Source: an uncultured bacterium
Lineage (GTDB): Bacteria > Desulfobacterota > Desulfovibrionia > Desulfovibrionales > Desulfovibrionaceae
Direction of reading: 5' to 3'
Length of the DNA: 64,000 bases
NCBI GenBank assembly: GCA_905214305.1
Contig: CAJMLK010000007.1
Coordinates: 1 to 64,000, forward strand
Under the pieces are notes generated by a model. The model had not been told where the DNA came from. It made no database searches and worked only from the letters and a program-made list of their open reading frames with translations. The position numbers were made by a program, and so were the translations under genes. Below are positions 26,661-35,603 of the stretch, piece after piece (the first letter of the stretch is position 1; each line of letters opens with the position of its first letter).

Positions 26661-26779
26661 GCATTTGCGCTGCGGGGACACGGCCTCACAAGGCATGCTG
26701 CCGGTATTCCCGCAGGCCAGGACAGGCAGTTCCCGCACGACCTCATGGATGTGGCGCGGTTACAGAATGAGTTCTATAG

Positions 26780-26885
26780 AGCACGCCCGGAACAGATCAA
26801 CTTTGAAAATGTACATTCTCCAGGTTGAGAGCAATTTCGCTCTAAAACTGCTCTGGAAACTGTTCCGGAAACTGCTCTGGCGGCA
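26780..26885. repeat. degraded cluster of GAGCA / CTTTGA repeat modules
   Basis: Fragments read AACTTTGAAAATGTACATTC, GAGCAATTTCGCTCT and three AACTGCTCTGG-like steps in a row. They match pieces of the type A and B repeats but no complete element. The remaining part of the gap to 27091 shows nothing recognisable beyond AT-poor spacer. Confidence 0.6.
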
Positions 26886-27091
26886 CACAAAAATCTCTTT
26901 TACCTCGGGCAGTCACGTCCGCCGCCATGAGGTATTCCTGTTCCATCGCCCCAGCCTTGCGCTCACCCTGTGACTGTGTGACACTTGCACGCAAGGTCGC
27001 CCATGCGCCGGCGAAACTCCGCACGGCGGGCGGCTCAGACTGAACAACTGTACGGCAACGCCATACACGGCATAACAACAAGCGGGATTTC

Positions 27092-27964
27092 ATGCATATT
27101 TTCAAATCAACATCCTTGATCGAGAGCCTGTTGACGGACGACTGTCCGGGACCGGATCTGACAATAGAAATGCTGGGCATCGGGACACAAGGTGGGGCAA
27201 TGTTCTTCAGCTCCCGCGAGGACGGTGTTATCAGCGGGGTCGAAGAAGCGGAGATGCTCTTGGCGCGTTGCGGCCTGTGCGTTACCCGGCAGGCGGCAAA
27301 CGGTGATGCGCTGCAGGCCGGGCAGGTCTTTCTGACGGCCAGAGGCAGCGCCGCTGCCATGCACAGAGGCTGGAAAGCGGCGCAGGTTCTTATGGAATAC
27401 ATGTCGGGCATTGCCCGTCGCTGCGCATTCATGCTGGAGCGCGCGCACGCCGTACGCCCCGGCGTGCAGGTGGCTGTGACGCGCAAAAGTTTTCCCGGAG
27501 CCAAGGCATTTTGCCTTGAGGCAGCCCTGAACGGCGGGGCCACCATACACCGGCAGAATCTTTCCGAATCGGTTCTGGTGTTTGAGCAGCATCTGCTGTT
27601 TTTTTCCGGCGGCGAAAACCTGCCCGCACTGGAAAACCTTGCCCGTCAGGCGCGGGACCTGCGCGCCCGCATGCCGGAAAAGAAAATTACCATTGAGGTG
27701 GACTGCCTTGACGACGCCCTGCTGGCGTCAGGAGCGGGGCTGGACAGCATCCAGTGCGAAAAGTTCTCCTGCCAGGATCTGGCCGCCACTGTGGGCGCGC
27801 TGAAATCCGCACGGCCCGATGTTCTCATTCTGGCCGCAGGCGGCATCAATGGCGATAATGCGGCAGAGTACGCCGCCACGGGTGTGGATGTGCTTGTAAC
27901 CAGCTGGCCCTACTGGGGCAGACCGGCGGACATGAAGGTTGTGATGGAAGCTGACGCCCGTTAG
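27092..27964 (+). CDS. modD: ModD-like protein (quinolinate phosphoribosyltransferase fold)
   Basis: 290 residues resembling NadC-type phosphoribosyltransferases. The family member ModD is found with molybdate transport genes and its reaction is not settled. Visible are an N-terminal domain opening LIESLLTDDCPGPDLT, the segment VTRKSFPGAKAFCLEAALNG that replaces the NadC TRKTxPGLR signature, and C-terminal barrel strands ILAAGGINGDNAAEYAATGVD. No mod transporter gene is adjacent, so it is an orphan here. The Shine-Dalgarno is weak. A molybdenum link is plausible because these bacteria use Mo/W enzymes, but it is inferred. Confidence 0.85.
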   Translation: MHIFKSTSLIESLLTDDCPGPDLTIEMLGIGTQGGAMFFSSREDGVISGVEEAEMLLARCGLCVTRQAANGDALQAGQVFLTARGSAAAMHRGWKAAQVLMEYMSGIARRCAFMLERAHAVRPGVQVAVTRKSFPGAKAFCLEAALNGGATIHRQNLSESVLVFEQHLLFFSGGENLPALENLARQARDLRARMPEKKITIEVDCLDDALLASGAGLDSIQCEKFSCQDLAATVGALKSARPDVLILAAGGINGDNAAEYAATGVDVLVTSWPYWGRPADMKVVMEADAR

Positions 27965-28017
27965 GCATGGCTGCTCCCCGACAACGCCCCTCCTCCGGCA
28001 GTTGCTGACAGCCCCGA

Positions 28018-28108
28018 TAGTTTCCGGCAGATCGACAGTTTCCGGCAGCTCGGCGGCTTCAGGCAGCTCGACAGTTTCCGGCAACCCGGCGGCTTCAGGC
28101 ATGGCCAA
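28018..28108. repeat. short tandem repeat, period about 36 bp
   Basis: About two and a half units built from alternating TTTCCGGCAGCTCGGCGGC and TTCAGGCAGCTCGACAG. It fills the gap between modD and the converging 28233-28727 gene. On the minus strand one frame gives repeating LPET/LPEA tetrapeptides, but that frame overlaps modD and lacks a ribosome binding site, so I treat it as non-coding. Confidence 0.7.
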
Positions 28109-28232
28109 CCTTCTCCGGACATCTTCTGGATAATCCGGGGATTGCCAGCCAGACCCCGGCATTGCCAGACATCTCGTCTGCCTCACAAACCGGGACAGCC
28201 CACGCACATCGCGGGGTTCCCCGCGCCTGCAA

Positions 28233-28727
28233 TCAGAACGCTGCGCTCTCCCGGTGTGCGGCGGCCTTTGCCGCGATGCGCAGAAACTTTTCAGCCATCA
28301 CGCCCGGCGCAATCTTTGCCTGCGCCCCGGCCGAGGTGCGTACGCTGCCCTCAAGCTGCATGGGCTCACTGCCGTAAGCCTTTTCCAGCGCGTCTTCCAT
28401 TGCGCGCCGCAGCTGGGCAAACGAATCGTCCACCTCGGGATAGCTGTTGTCTTCGCGCCAGGGCAGCACAAGGCTGCGCGTCCAGGCATGCCCCTTGTGC
28501 GAGGGGGCTTCAAGGGTATGGAACAATTCGGGCGCATATCCCGGCGCGCGCTCAAGCTGGCCGGGATAGCAATAGTCCTGACGCTCTTCTTCCGGTCTGG
28601 GAATTGTGGAAACAATGCTCACCACCGGCAGGGCCAGCGCCCGTTCATGGTCTTCGAGCTGCGCGCAATAGCTGAGAACCGGCCGCAGGTTTCCTCTTTT
28701 CTTGGTAATCTTCCATTCTATACGCAT
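28233..28727 (-). CDS. small protein of a MoxR/VWA operon, unknown function
   Basis: 164 residues, soluble, with acidic and aromatic patches (VSTIPRPEEERQDYCYPGQL; LPWREDNSYPEVDD) and a helical C-terminal half (SFAQLRRAMEDALEKAY). I do not recognise the family. The ATG at 28727 has GGAG five bases upstream. It is the third gene of a tight minus-strand operon, 21 bases after the VWA/HExxH protein. Position suggests it is a partner or substrate of that pair. Confidence 0.8.
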   Translation of the reverse strand: MRIEWKITKKRGNLRPVLSYCAQLEDHERALALPVVSIVSTIPRPEEERQDYCYPGQLERAPGYAPELFHTLEAPSHKGHAWTRSLVLPWREDNSYPEVDDSFAQLRRAMEDALEKAYGSEPMQLEGSVRTSAGAQAKIAPGVMAEKFLRIAAKAAAHRESAAF

Positions 28728-28748
28728 GGCTGCTCCACTGCTTGATCA

Positions 28749-30248
28749 TCATTGTTGGGCCGTCTGCATGGACGGCCGTATCTGCGCCGCTGGAGCCATC
28801 AGGCTCACCAGCTCCCCAAAGGGCGGGGGTTCCGCATTGGCCTCGCTGCATATCCACAGCACCGGATAGTCCGGCTCGGGCGGAAAACGGCTGCACTCAA
28901 GGTCGGTAAACCAGATAAGGCAGGTGGGGTGCAGGCTCCTGTCCCCAATGTGGGCGCAGACCGGACGGTAGTCCGTACCGCCTCCACCCACGGGCATGAG
29001 GTCGGTGGGCATGCTCATGCGGTTAAAGGTCAGTTCGCCCTGAATTTTTGTATCGTGAAACAGTACGGTCAGTGTGGTGTCGTAGGCGTCCAGCACGGAA
29101 AAAAGCTCCGTGCAGAACATGGAAAGCACCTTTTCATCAACTGAACCGGAACAGTCCACAGCCAGAACCACATGCGGCAGGCGGGCCTCACGGCGGGCAG
29201 GCAGATATATCCCCTGATACAGATAGCGCCTGTTGGGCGTAGACCAGGAGTAGTCGCTGTTGGCGCAGTGCTCAAGAAACCGGCGCAACAGTTCGCGCCA
29301 GTCCAGTTCGGGCTGCCGTTCCTTGCGAAGCAGGCGCGTCAGCCCCGCTGGCAGACTGCCCATATGCCTTGCCCGCTGCAGGGCCTGACTCAGGGCTACG
29401 TCCGCCTCCTGCTCGGCCAGCTTGAGGGCCTGGTCGTTTTCCAGCCCGCTCACGTCCGGGTGGTCGCGCACCTCACCGGTAAACGACGTCTTGCCCTCGC
29501 CCTGTACCGGAGCGCCACGGTCTTTTTTGGTGGTGGGCGTTGTGCCTGCCTGCGCCTGTTCGCCCTGCTCCGGCCCTTCTTTTTCTTTTGAACCGCCCCC
29601 GGCCCGCGCGGCGCTTTTGCCGCCCAGTTCTTTACCGCCATCAAAGGTTCCGGCTCCTGCGCCGTCCTCATCCTGCCCGTCGGCACGGGCAGCGTCGCCA
29701 CGGGCATCGCCCCTGGAGGCGTTTTCCTGAAGAACAGCCAGAGCCTCATAAATATCGTCGGCCGACATGCCCGCGTAGGCCGGGTCGTGCGCAAAGCCCT
29801 CGGGCAGATCAAAGCCGGATTCGAGCAGAATGTGGTTGATCGCCAGATCGCAGGCCCGGTTCCACATTTTTTCCTCGCGCCCCTTGCGCCGCAGGTGATG
29901 GCCGAAAGCCAGATGCATGATCTCATGCGCCTGAGCGGCCATCAGCCGCGCCTCGGGCAAGGTGGCGGCATAGGCCGGGTTAAAGCCGAGGCTTTTGCCG
30001 TCCGTCCACAGATCGCCACAGGTTTTGTCCTCCCTGAAGCGCAGGCGCAATGCCAGTGATCCGAAAAATGGATGGTCCAGCACCAGAGCCGTTCTGGCCT
30101 TTTTCATTGCCAGCGTCGCTTTGCGTGAAAGCTCGTCACCCTGTGGCGATGAATCACAACCGCCCCCCGGAGATGACGAGCCAAGCCCGTCCCCCGGAGG
30201 CACAGAGCTGTCGTAGGGCCGATGCAGCAGGCCGTTGCGCGCTTTCAT
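28749..30248 (-). CDS. VWA-like / putative metallopeptidase protein (DUF2201 type)
   Basis: 499 residues. The N-terminal half has a zinc-protease-like HEIMHLAFGHH (HExxH with a further His; about residues 108-118). A charged, low-complexity linker of about 90 residues follows. The C-terminal domain is VWA-like: LAVDCSGSVDEKVLSMF supplies the DxSxS metal site (MIDAS). This DUF2201 arrangement is usually next to a MoxR-type ATPase, as here. The pair is thought to act like a chelatase or chaperone that remodels partner complexes. Start two bases before the ATPase stop region. Client unknown. Confidence 0.88.
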   Translation of the reverse strand: MKARNGLLHRPYDSSVPPGDGLGSSSPGGGCDSSPQGDELSRKATLAMKKARTALVLDHPFFGSLALRLRFREDKTCGDLWTDGKSLGFNPAYAATLPEARLMAAQAHEIMHLAFGHHLRRKGREEKMWNRACDLAINHILLESGFDLPEGFAHDPAYAGMSADDIYEALAVLQENASRGDARGDAARADGQDEDGAGAGTFDGGKELGGKSAARAGGGSKEKEGPEQGEQAQAGTTPTTKKDRGAPVQGEGKTSFTGEVRDHPDVSGLENDQALKLAEQEADVALSQALQRARHMGSLPAGLTRLLRKERQPELDWRELLRRFLEHCANSDYSWSTPNRRYLYQGIYLPARREARLPHVVLAVDCSGSVDEKVLSMFCTELFSVLDAYDTTLTVLFHDTKIQGELTFNRMSMPTDLMPVGGGGTDYRPVCAHIGDRSLHPTCLIWFTDLECSRFPPEPDYPVLWICSEANAEPPPFGELVSLMAPAAQIRPSMQTAQQ

Positions 30249-30250
30249 GG

Positions 30251-31243
30251 CTACATCAGCACTTCAGCGTTTTTTTCCGCCCAGCGGGAGAACGCCTCGG
30301 TGTGTACAAGCTCCGTATCCTGACACACGGCGTCACGCATGAGCAGCACGCCGAATTCCGAGGGCAGCCGTTCGGCATAGGCCGTGAGCGCATTTATGGT
30401 TGCAGCGCTGGCCCTGAGGCTCAGGGCTTCGCACATGGCGTAAAGAGCCGCCGGTTCCATCGGCACAGCCGCCGAGGCAGGAGCCGCCAGCACTTCATCC
30501 ACCGTGGGAAGCTCACGCCAGACCGCAAGAAAGCCCATAAATTCCGCCGCGCCCGCTGCGCCCACAGTTCCCTGAAAAAGCTCGTATTCCACATCCGGGT
30601 CCGGTGACGCATCAAGAATGCGCGAGACAAACTCCCACGAGCGTGGCGAAGCAAAAGCCTTTTCAGATTTTTGCGGATCAAAATCGTGCAGCAGCCGGGG
30701 TCTGAAACGCAAAAATGCGCACACTTCAGCCCGTATGCCTGCTGTTTGCGCCCAGGCAAGCCAGTCGTCGAGGTTGGCGTCAAACTCCAGATGCACCATG
30801 CGGTTGGCAAGGGCCGAGGGCATGCGGTACGACACGGCCTTGTCTTTTTCGCGGTTGCCCGCGGCTACAATGGCCCAGCCGTCAGGCAGGCGGTATTCAC
30901 CGATGGCGCGGTCCAGAATGAGCTGATAGCAGGCGGCCTGCACAAGAGGCGGGGCGGCATTCAGTTCGTCCAGAAAAATTATGCCTTCTTTCGGGTCGGA
31001 TGCCGTGGGCAGAAATGCCGGGGGACACCATACGGAAAGCCCCTCGTCAGAGATGCGGGGCAAGCCGCGCAGATCCACGGGGTCAAGCAGTACGGCACGG
31101 ATGTCACGCAGGGGTATGCCCCGTGACGCTGCCGCCTGCGCTACAATCTGGCTTTTGCCCACGCCCGGCGCGCCCCACAGAAAGACCGGCTGGCGAATGG
31201 CAATGAGGGAATTCAGGGCGGATACGATTTGCGAAGGTGTCAT
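30251..31243 (-). CDS. MoxR-type AAA+ ATPase
   Basis: 330 residues. Walker A WGAPGVGKSQIV (about 24-35), Walker B IIFLDELNAAPP, sensor AAGNREKD and an arginine-finger region ALANRMVHLEF place it in the MoxR/AAA_5 group. The ATG at 31243 is preceded by CAGGAA; longer in-frame starts add a hydrophobic piece that does not suit the family. It heads a three-gene operon with the VWA/HExxH protein (two-base gap) and the 164-residue protein. MoxR-VWA pairs use ATP to fold or metallate specific complexes. Confidence 0.92.
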   Translation of the reverse strand: MTPSQIVSALNSLIAIRQPVFLWGAPGVGKSQIVAQAAASRGIPLRDIRAVLLDPVDLRGLPRISDEGLSVWCPPAFLPTASDPKEGIIFLDELNAAPPLVQAACYQLILDRAIGEYRLPDGWAIVAAGNREKDKAVSYRMPSALANRMVHLEFDANLDDWLAWAQTAGIRAEVCAFLRFRPRLLHDFDPQKSEKAFASPRSWEFVSRILDASPDPDVEYELFQGTVGAAGAAEFMGFLAVWRELPTVDEVLAAPASAAVPMEPAALYAMCEALSLRASAATINALTAYAERLPSEFGVLLMRDAVCQDTELVHTEAFSRWAEKNAEVLM

Positions 31244-31428
31244 GGCATTCCTGTAAGCTGATGTCGGCTGATGGTAGTGGATGGCCCGGATGCTGCCCCA
31301 TATGAAAATGAAAGTCAATGTCATACAGCTTCGTGATCAATATGCTCCCACGCCAGCAGGACCAGCGGACGACAAAAGCCGCCCGGCAGCGGGCGGCTTT
31401 TGATTATCAACGCGATTTGCGCCTTTAT

Positions 31429-34400
31429 TCAGCCAAGCACGGCTCTGGCCTCGGCAAGCCGGGCCTCGTCCTCCCGGTCAAGGGCGCGCAGGGCCCGCGC
31501 CAGCGTCTGCCAGGCTTCGGGCCTGTCGTGCAGGCCCGCGCTTTTCCGGGCCAGCAGCTCAGCCACGGCCGGGTCTTCGTTACCGTCCAGATAGATGTTG
31601 GCCAGCAGCAGCATGGACGCCGCATCTTGCGGATTGCGCAACAGAGCCTCGTGCAAAAGCTCGCGGGCTTCCCCCCCCCGGCGCTGGCGGGCGGCCACGC
31701 GGGCCAGATGCCGCCGGGCCACTCCCGGTCTGCCGGGCGAGGCGTCTTCAATGGCCGCTGCCAGTTCATAGTAGCGCCGCGCCTCGGCCCTTCTGCCGCC
31801 CTGCTCGCAGAGCTGTCCCAGCCGGATATGCGCAAAAAGATGGTCCGGAGCGGCCTTGACACACTGCCGATAGTAGCGTGCGGCAGCGCGCCGCTCGCCC
31901 AGACTCTGGCAGATATTGCCAAGATTATAATAAATCTGCTTGGCCGCACCCGCATCGGGGTTATGGCGCAGAGCCTCGAGAAAATAACGCCGCGCCTCGT
32001 GCCCGCGCCCAAGAGCCGCCATGCAGACGCCCAGGGAATTCCAGGCCATCACATTGGTCTTGTCCGCCAGCAGGGCCAGCTTGTACTCTTCCAGAGCGCC
32101 GAACACGTCGCCGAGACTGTAGCGTCTGTCGGCGCTGATGTTGAGCGCCAGAGAGTTGCACAGGCCGACTCGTGGCGGCGGCAAAAGCAATGCGTATTCC
32201 AGCGCCTTGAGGGCGCAGTCCGGCATTTCTGCCTTGCGGTATTGCAAAAAGGGAAAACCCGCCAGACCGGACGCCGCATCAAATCCTTCTTTTTTCAGAT
32301 CCGCGCACAGCCGCTGGTACAATCCGGCCATGTCCTGCGTTTCCACGCCGGGATGAAAAAATATCAGGCTGTTGCTGCCGTACAGGCCTGCCAGCGGCCC
32401 GGTCTGCTCCGCATGGGGGGCGTGCTTGCGCAAAAGTTTTCCCCACAGGCGCAGGGCCGTGGCCGGAGCCTGACCTTCGGCATTTTCCAGCCGCACTATT
32501 GCCAGCACAAAACGGGCACAACGCTCGCTTTCATGCGCAAAGCGATTAAGAAAGTCGCCGTGCCCGCACAGGCCGCATCGGGGGATGTCTTCAGAAGCAG
32601 CGCCTGTTTCGTCATTTTCGTCAACCGGGGATGCCTGTGCCTGACCACCATCCCCCACTGCGGGGAAGGGCACGGCGCGAGACTGCGGACGCTCAGAATT
32701 TTCGGCGGATTCTCGGTGACCGGAATCCCCGGCGGCCTCTTGCGCCGCATTGCCTGCACTGGCAGGCGGGGCTGCACCGTCAACCTTGCCGGTACTGCCA
32801 ATGCTGCCCGCGCCGCCAGCGGAATCAGCGGGATCCGCGGGATCAGCGGAATCAGACTCGGTCGCATGCGGAGACACCGCCGGAGCCATTGGCCCGCCCA
32901 CAGAGCCGTCAGCAGGGCCGCCAGCAGATCCGCCAGCAGATCCGGCCGCATGCTTTTTTTGCCTCACGTGGGCGGCGGGCTGCGTCAACAGGGCTTCCTG
33001 AACACCGGGGATGCTCAAAGAAGGATCGTGACCGTCCAGATCCGGGCTGAGCACAGGGCTTTGTCCGAGAAGAGCCAGACTGTCTCCCGGCATGGGCAGA
33101 AGGGCCGCATCCGCCAGATGCAGAATTTCGGCCACAGAATCCCTGTCGCCCACGCGCAACAGCACGACCTCACCCTTATAGCGCGGCTTTTGCCCGGTAT
33201 CGGTGCTCCAGACCGCAAAGCGCATGCCTTCGCGCGCCTTGGCCTGACGCCCCAGACTGATGCGCAGACGCCCCAGAGGCAGGCTTTCAAGCACCAGCCC
33301 GCCTTCCTGTAAAATACGGGCAAAAGGCATGATGCGGCTTTCTCCGGCGCGGGTTCCGTCCGCACCGGCGGCCTCAGCCGCCGCAGCAGTCTGGCCCGCC
33401 ACATCAGCCGCCAGTCTGGCACGAGCCATGAGCAGACGCGCCTGTTCGTACATGCCAAGGCCCATTTCCGCACCCTGCATGTCTTGCGGATACAGAGCGT
33501 GTCCGGCGCACAGGCGCGCGTGTACAGCCTGCCTTGTCAAAGGCGAAACCGGACGTTCGGCTTCCATCCGCGCAAGAACAGCACGGGCCAGCTTGTGGCA
33601 CGCGCCCCGCCCGCTGGCCGAAAGCAGCAGGGCCAGCTCGTGCCGCCCCACCCGCGCGGCCAGCACGTCGGACGGCAAGACAGAACGGCAGGCATCGGCA
33701 AATTTGCGCATGAATTTTTCAGCAAAGGCAAAACCGTGCCGCCGCACCACATCCGGCCCATTATTCATGCGCAGGAGCACAATGCCCATGCACATGCGGT
33801 GCATGGGCGCAGCAAGCCCCTCGGGGGCCGAAGGTTCTTCAAGATGCGCCCGCACCCTTTCGGCTTCGCCTTCCATACGGGCAAAAAGGCTTTCTTCCGT
33901 GGCAAGACCGGTGACCGCATCCGTGCGCACAGCCTTGGCGCGCGCCAGATTTTCAAGAATCAGCCCGGTAATGGCGGGCAAAATCTCCAGCAGGGGACGC
34001 ACCTCGCGGGCGCGAACACCGTGCAGCATGACCATCCCCAGGAGCTGCTCTTTCCAGATCAGGGGCAAAAGCAGTTTGCGCTCGCGCGCCAGCAGTTGCG
34101 GCTCATCCGATGCCTGGCTTCTGGGAAAATACAGGGCATGCCCGCTGAAAGAAAAAAAGGTCGCCAGCTGCCTGCACAGCAGCCCTTCCATCTCCATGAG
34201 ATCTTCACGGGCCAGCCTGCTCACGTCCCGGCGGCCGTAATATTCGCGACCCTGCCGGGCCGCGCCACTGGACGGGGCATCACCCGAGCCTTCCAACTGA
34301 CCGGCCCACTCGGCATACGCCGCATGGCCCGGCGCTGCGGCACGGGCGGACGTGGTTTGCGCCACAGAAGTTTCCGCCACAGAGGCTTCGGGCACAGAGG

Positions 34401-34611
34401 CTTCGGGCATGCCGCCTTCAGGCTCAGATGTCTCAAGCATATCTGATGCTTCGCCCCGGGCGCCAGTGGCCTTCACACTGTCCGCTGTCATGCGCGCGCC
34501 CTGTTCCCCGGCGGAATCCGCTGGCGCGCTGCGGCCTGCTTCTGCTTTTTTGCGGGTCGTGTGCTGTGCCATGTCTTGCGTACTCTCTTGGGGCTGAAAA
34601 TTCTGTTTCAT
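31429..34611 (-). CDS. very large protein: two degenerate GGDEF-like domains plus C-terminal TPRs
   Basis: 1060 residues, no membrane segments. The N-terminal 110 residues are Ala/Glu/Ser-rich with repeated PEASV/AETSV. A GAF-like region follows, then a GGDEF-like domain starting TDAVTGLATEESLF, in which the catalytic GGDEF is replaced by VGRHELALLL, so diguanylate cyclase activity is not expected. After a Gly/Ala/Ser/Pro linker (about residues 540-665) comes a CxxC pair (PRCGLCGHG), a second GGDEF-like domain with GSNSLIFFH at the active-site position, then about six TPRs. Probably a c-di-GMP-binding or purely scaffold protein. Start uncertain; ATG 34572 is an alternative. Confidence 0.85.
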   Translation of the reverse strand: MKQNFQPQESTQDMAQHTTRKKAEAGRSAPADSAGEQGARMTADSVKATGARGEASDMLETSEPEGGMPEASVPEASVAETSVAQTTSARAAAPGHAAYAEWAGQLEGSGDAPSSGAARQGREYYGRRDVSRLAREDLMEMEGLLCRQLATFFSFSGHALYFPRSQASDEPQLLARERKLLLPLIWKEQLLGMVMLHGVRAREVRPLLEILPAITGLILENLARAKAVRTDAVTGLATEESLFARMEGEAERVRAHLEEPSAPEGLAAPMHRMCMGIVLLRMNNGPDVVRRHGFAFAEKFMRKFADACRSVLPSDVLAARVGRHELALLLSASGRGACHKLARAVLARMEAERPVSPLTRQAVHARLCAGHALYPQDMQGAEMGLGMYEQARLLMARARLAADVAGQTAAAAEAAGADGTRAGESRIMPFARILQEGGLVLESLPLGRLRISLGRQAKAREGMRFAVWSTDTGQKPRYKGEVVLLRVGDRDSVAEILHLADAALLPMPGDSLALLGQSPVLSPDLDGHDPSLSIPGVQEALLTQPAAHVRQKKHAAGSAGGSAGGPADGSVGGPMAPAVSPHATESDSADPADPADSAGGAGSIGSTGKVDGAAPPASAGNAAQEAAGDSGHRESAENSERPQSRAVPFPAVGDGGQAQASPVDENDETGAASEDIPRCGLCGHGDFLNRFAHESERCARFVLAIVRLENAEGQAPATALRLWGKLLRKHAPHAEQTGPLAGLYGSNSLIFFHPGVETQDMAGLYQRLCADLKKEGFDAASGLAGFPFLQYRKAEMPDCALKALEYALLLPPPRVGLCNSLALNISADRRYSLGDVFGALEEYKLALLADKTNVMAWNSLGVCMAALGRGHEARRYFLEALRHNPDAGAAKQIYYNLGNICQSLGERRAAARYYRQCVKAAPDHLFAHIRLGQLCEQGGRRAEARRYYELAAAIEDASPGRPGVARRHLARVAARQRRGGEARELLHEALLRNPQDAASMLLLANIYLDGNEDPAVAELLARKSAGLHDRPEAWQTLARALRALDREDEARLAEARAVLG

Positions 34612-34976
34612 CCTTGAAGTGTAGTTCGGTGAAGGGCGCTTGTCTAGAAAATATCATGAAAACCCGCCTTCATTAAAGACCGAAAAAGCTGATCAAAGAA
34701 CCTCGCGCGCACGGAAGCCGCAAAACAGGACACGCCCGGCGGCACACGTCAGCAGCCATGCCCGCTGAGCTGAAAGCTGTGGCCACTGCCTCCCCCACTC
34801 CACAGCCGCTACAGGCCCCCAAACCGTCACGCGTGACCGCACCGGCTGCCCCGCAGGCAACACTTGCCCCACGAAAGCGAAGAGGTTAATATCGGTCTGC
34901 CGAAAGATACATACCGCACTGCTGCAGCGGGTTCCACTTCTCGCGCGCAGGTTCATACCCATATAAGGAAATCATC
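34612..34976. other. intergenic gap, no feature recognised
   Basis: 365 bases between divergent genes. I see no convincing open frame, hairpin or promoter box beyond scattered AT-richer patches near 34885-34925. Confidence 0.5.
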
Positions 34977-35603
34977 ATGGCCGTTGCCGCTTTTCCCCTT
35001 GGCCCCCTGCAGACCAACAGCTACCTCATTCACAACGCCACGAAGGCCGTGGCCATTGACGTGGGCGGCGACCCCGCGCCCATGCTCGAATACCTGAGCA
35101 ACCACCACCTCGCGCTGGATGCCATCTGCATAACCCACCGCCATTTTGACCACATGTACGGTGTTGCCGAATTGGCCGCCGCCACAGGCGCGCCCGTTTA
35201 CATGCCGCAGGGTGACGACAGCCTTGCCGACACCGAATCCGGCAAGGGCGGCATATGGGGCTTCCCCCCGGTTCCGGATTTCAAAAGCAGCCCCATGCCC
35301 CTTGGCAAGACGGACATGGGTGGCATGGACTGCCAGATACTGGATACTCCGGGGCATACCCCCGGCGGCATTTCCCTGTATTTTCCCGAAGAAAAGGTCG
35401 TCTTTACCGGCGACGCCCTGTTTTATCGCTCCATAGGCCGCACGGACTTTCCGGGCGGCGACCACGATACTCTGCTGCGTTCGGTGCGGGACGTGCTGTT
35501 CAAGCTGCCCGCCGAAACGATTGTCTACCCCGGTCACGGCCCTGCCAGCAAAATAGGCGATGAAGCCGCCAACAATCCTTTTTGTGGTGAGTTCAGGCCA
35601 TGA
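34977..35603 (+). CDS. metallo-beta-lactamase-fold hydrolase, glyoxalase II-like
   Basis: 208 residues, complete MBL core: NSYLIHN opening, AIDVGGDP, THRHFDHMYG (HxHxDH), TPGHTPGGISLY, FTGDALFYRSIGRTDFPGGD and YPGHGP. This order matches the single-domain hydroxyacylglutathione-hydrolase-like group that cleaves thioesters. The C-terminal glutathione-binding domain of true glyoxalase II is missing, so another thiol thioester may be the substrate. The stop overlaps the next start (ATGA), and the three genes to 37245 form an overlapping operon. Confidence 0.9.
   Translation: MAVAAFPLGPLQTNSYLIHNATKAVAIDVGGDPAPMLEYLSNHHLALDAICITHRHFDHMYGVAELAAATGAPVYMPQGDDSLADTESGKGGIWGFPPVPDFKSSPMPLGKTDMGGMDCQILDTPGHTPGGISLYFPEEKVVFTGDALFYRSIGRTDFPGGDHDTLLRSVRDVLFKLPAETIVYPGHGPASKIGDEAANNPFCGEFRP

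Noticed and set aside
25078..26664. 528-codon minus-strand frame opposite the DEAD-box helicase
   Set aside because: Shadow of the helicase gene and then of the downstream palindrome.
26411..26770. Short gene with repeated SVPV after the helicase
   Set aside because: The apparent peptide is the translation of a terminator palindrome; similar peptides appear on both strands.
27728..28207. Minus-strand frame with LPET/LPEA repeats
   Set aside because: Overlaps the 3' part of modD, has no ribosome binding site, and the repeat is simple DNA tandem duplication.
31318..33312. Long plus-strand open frame (664 codons) opposite the GGDEF/TPR gene
   Set aside because: Antisense shadow of a GC-rich gene: no ribosome binding site, no domain pattern, and the minus-strand gene has clear TPR and GGDEF-like motifs.
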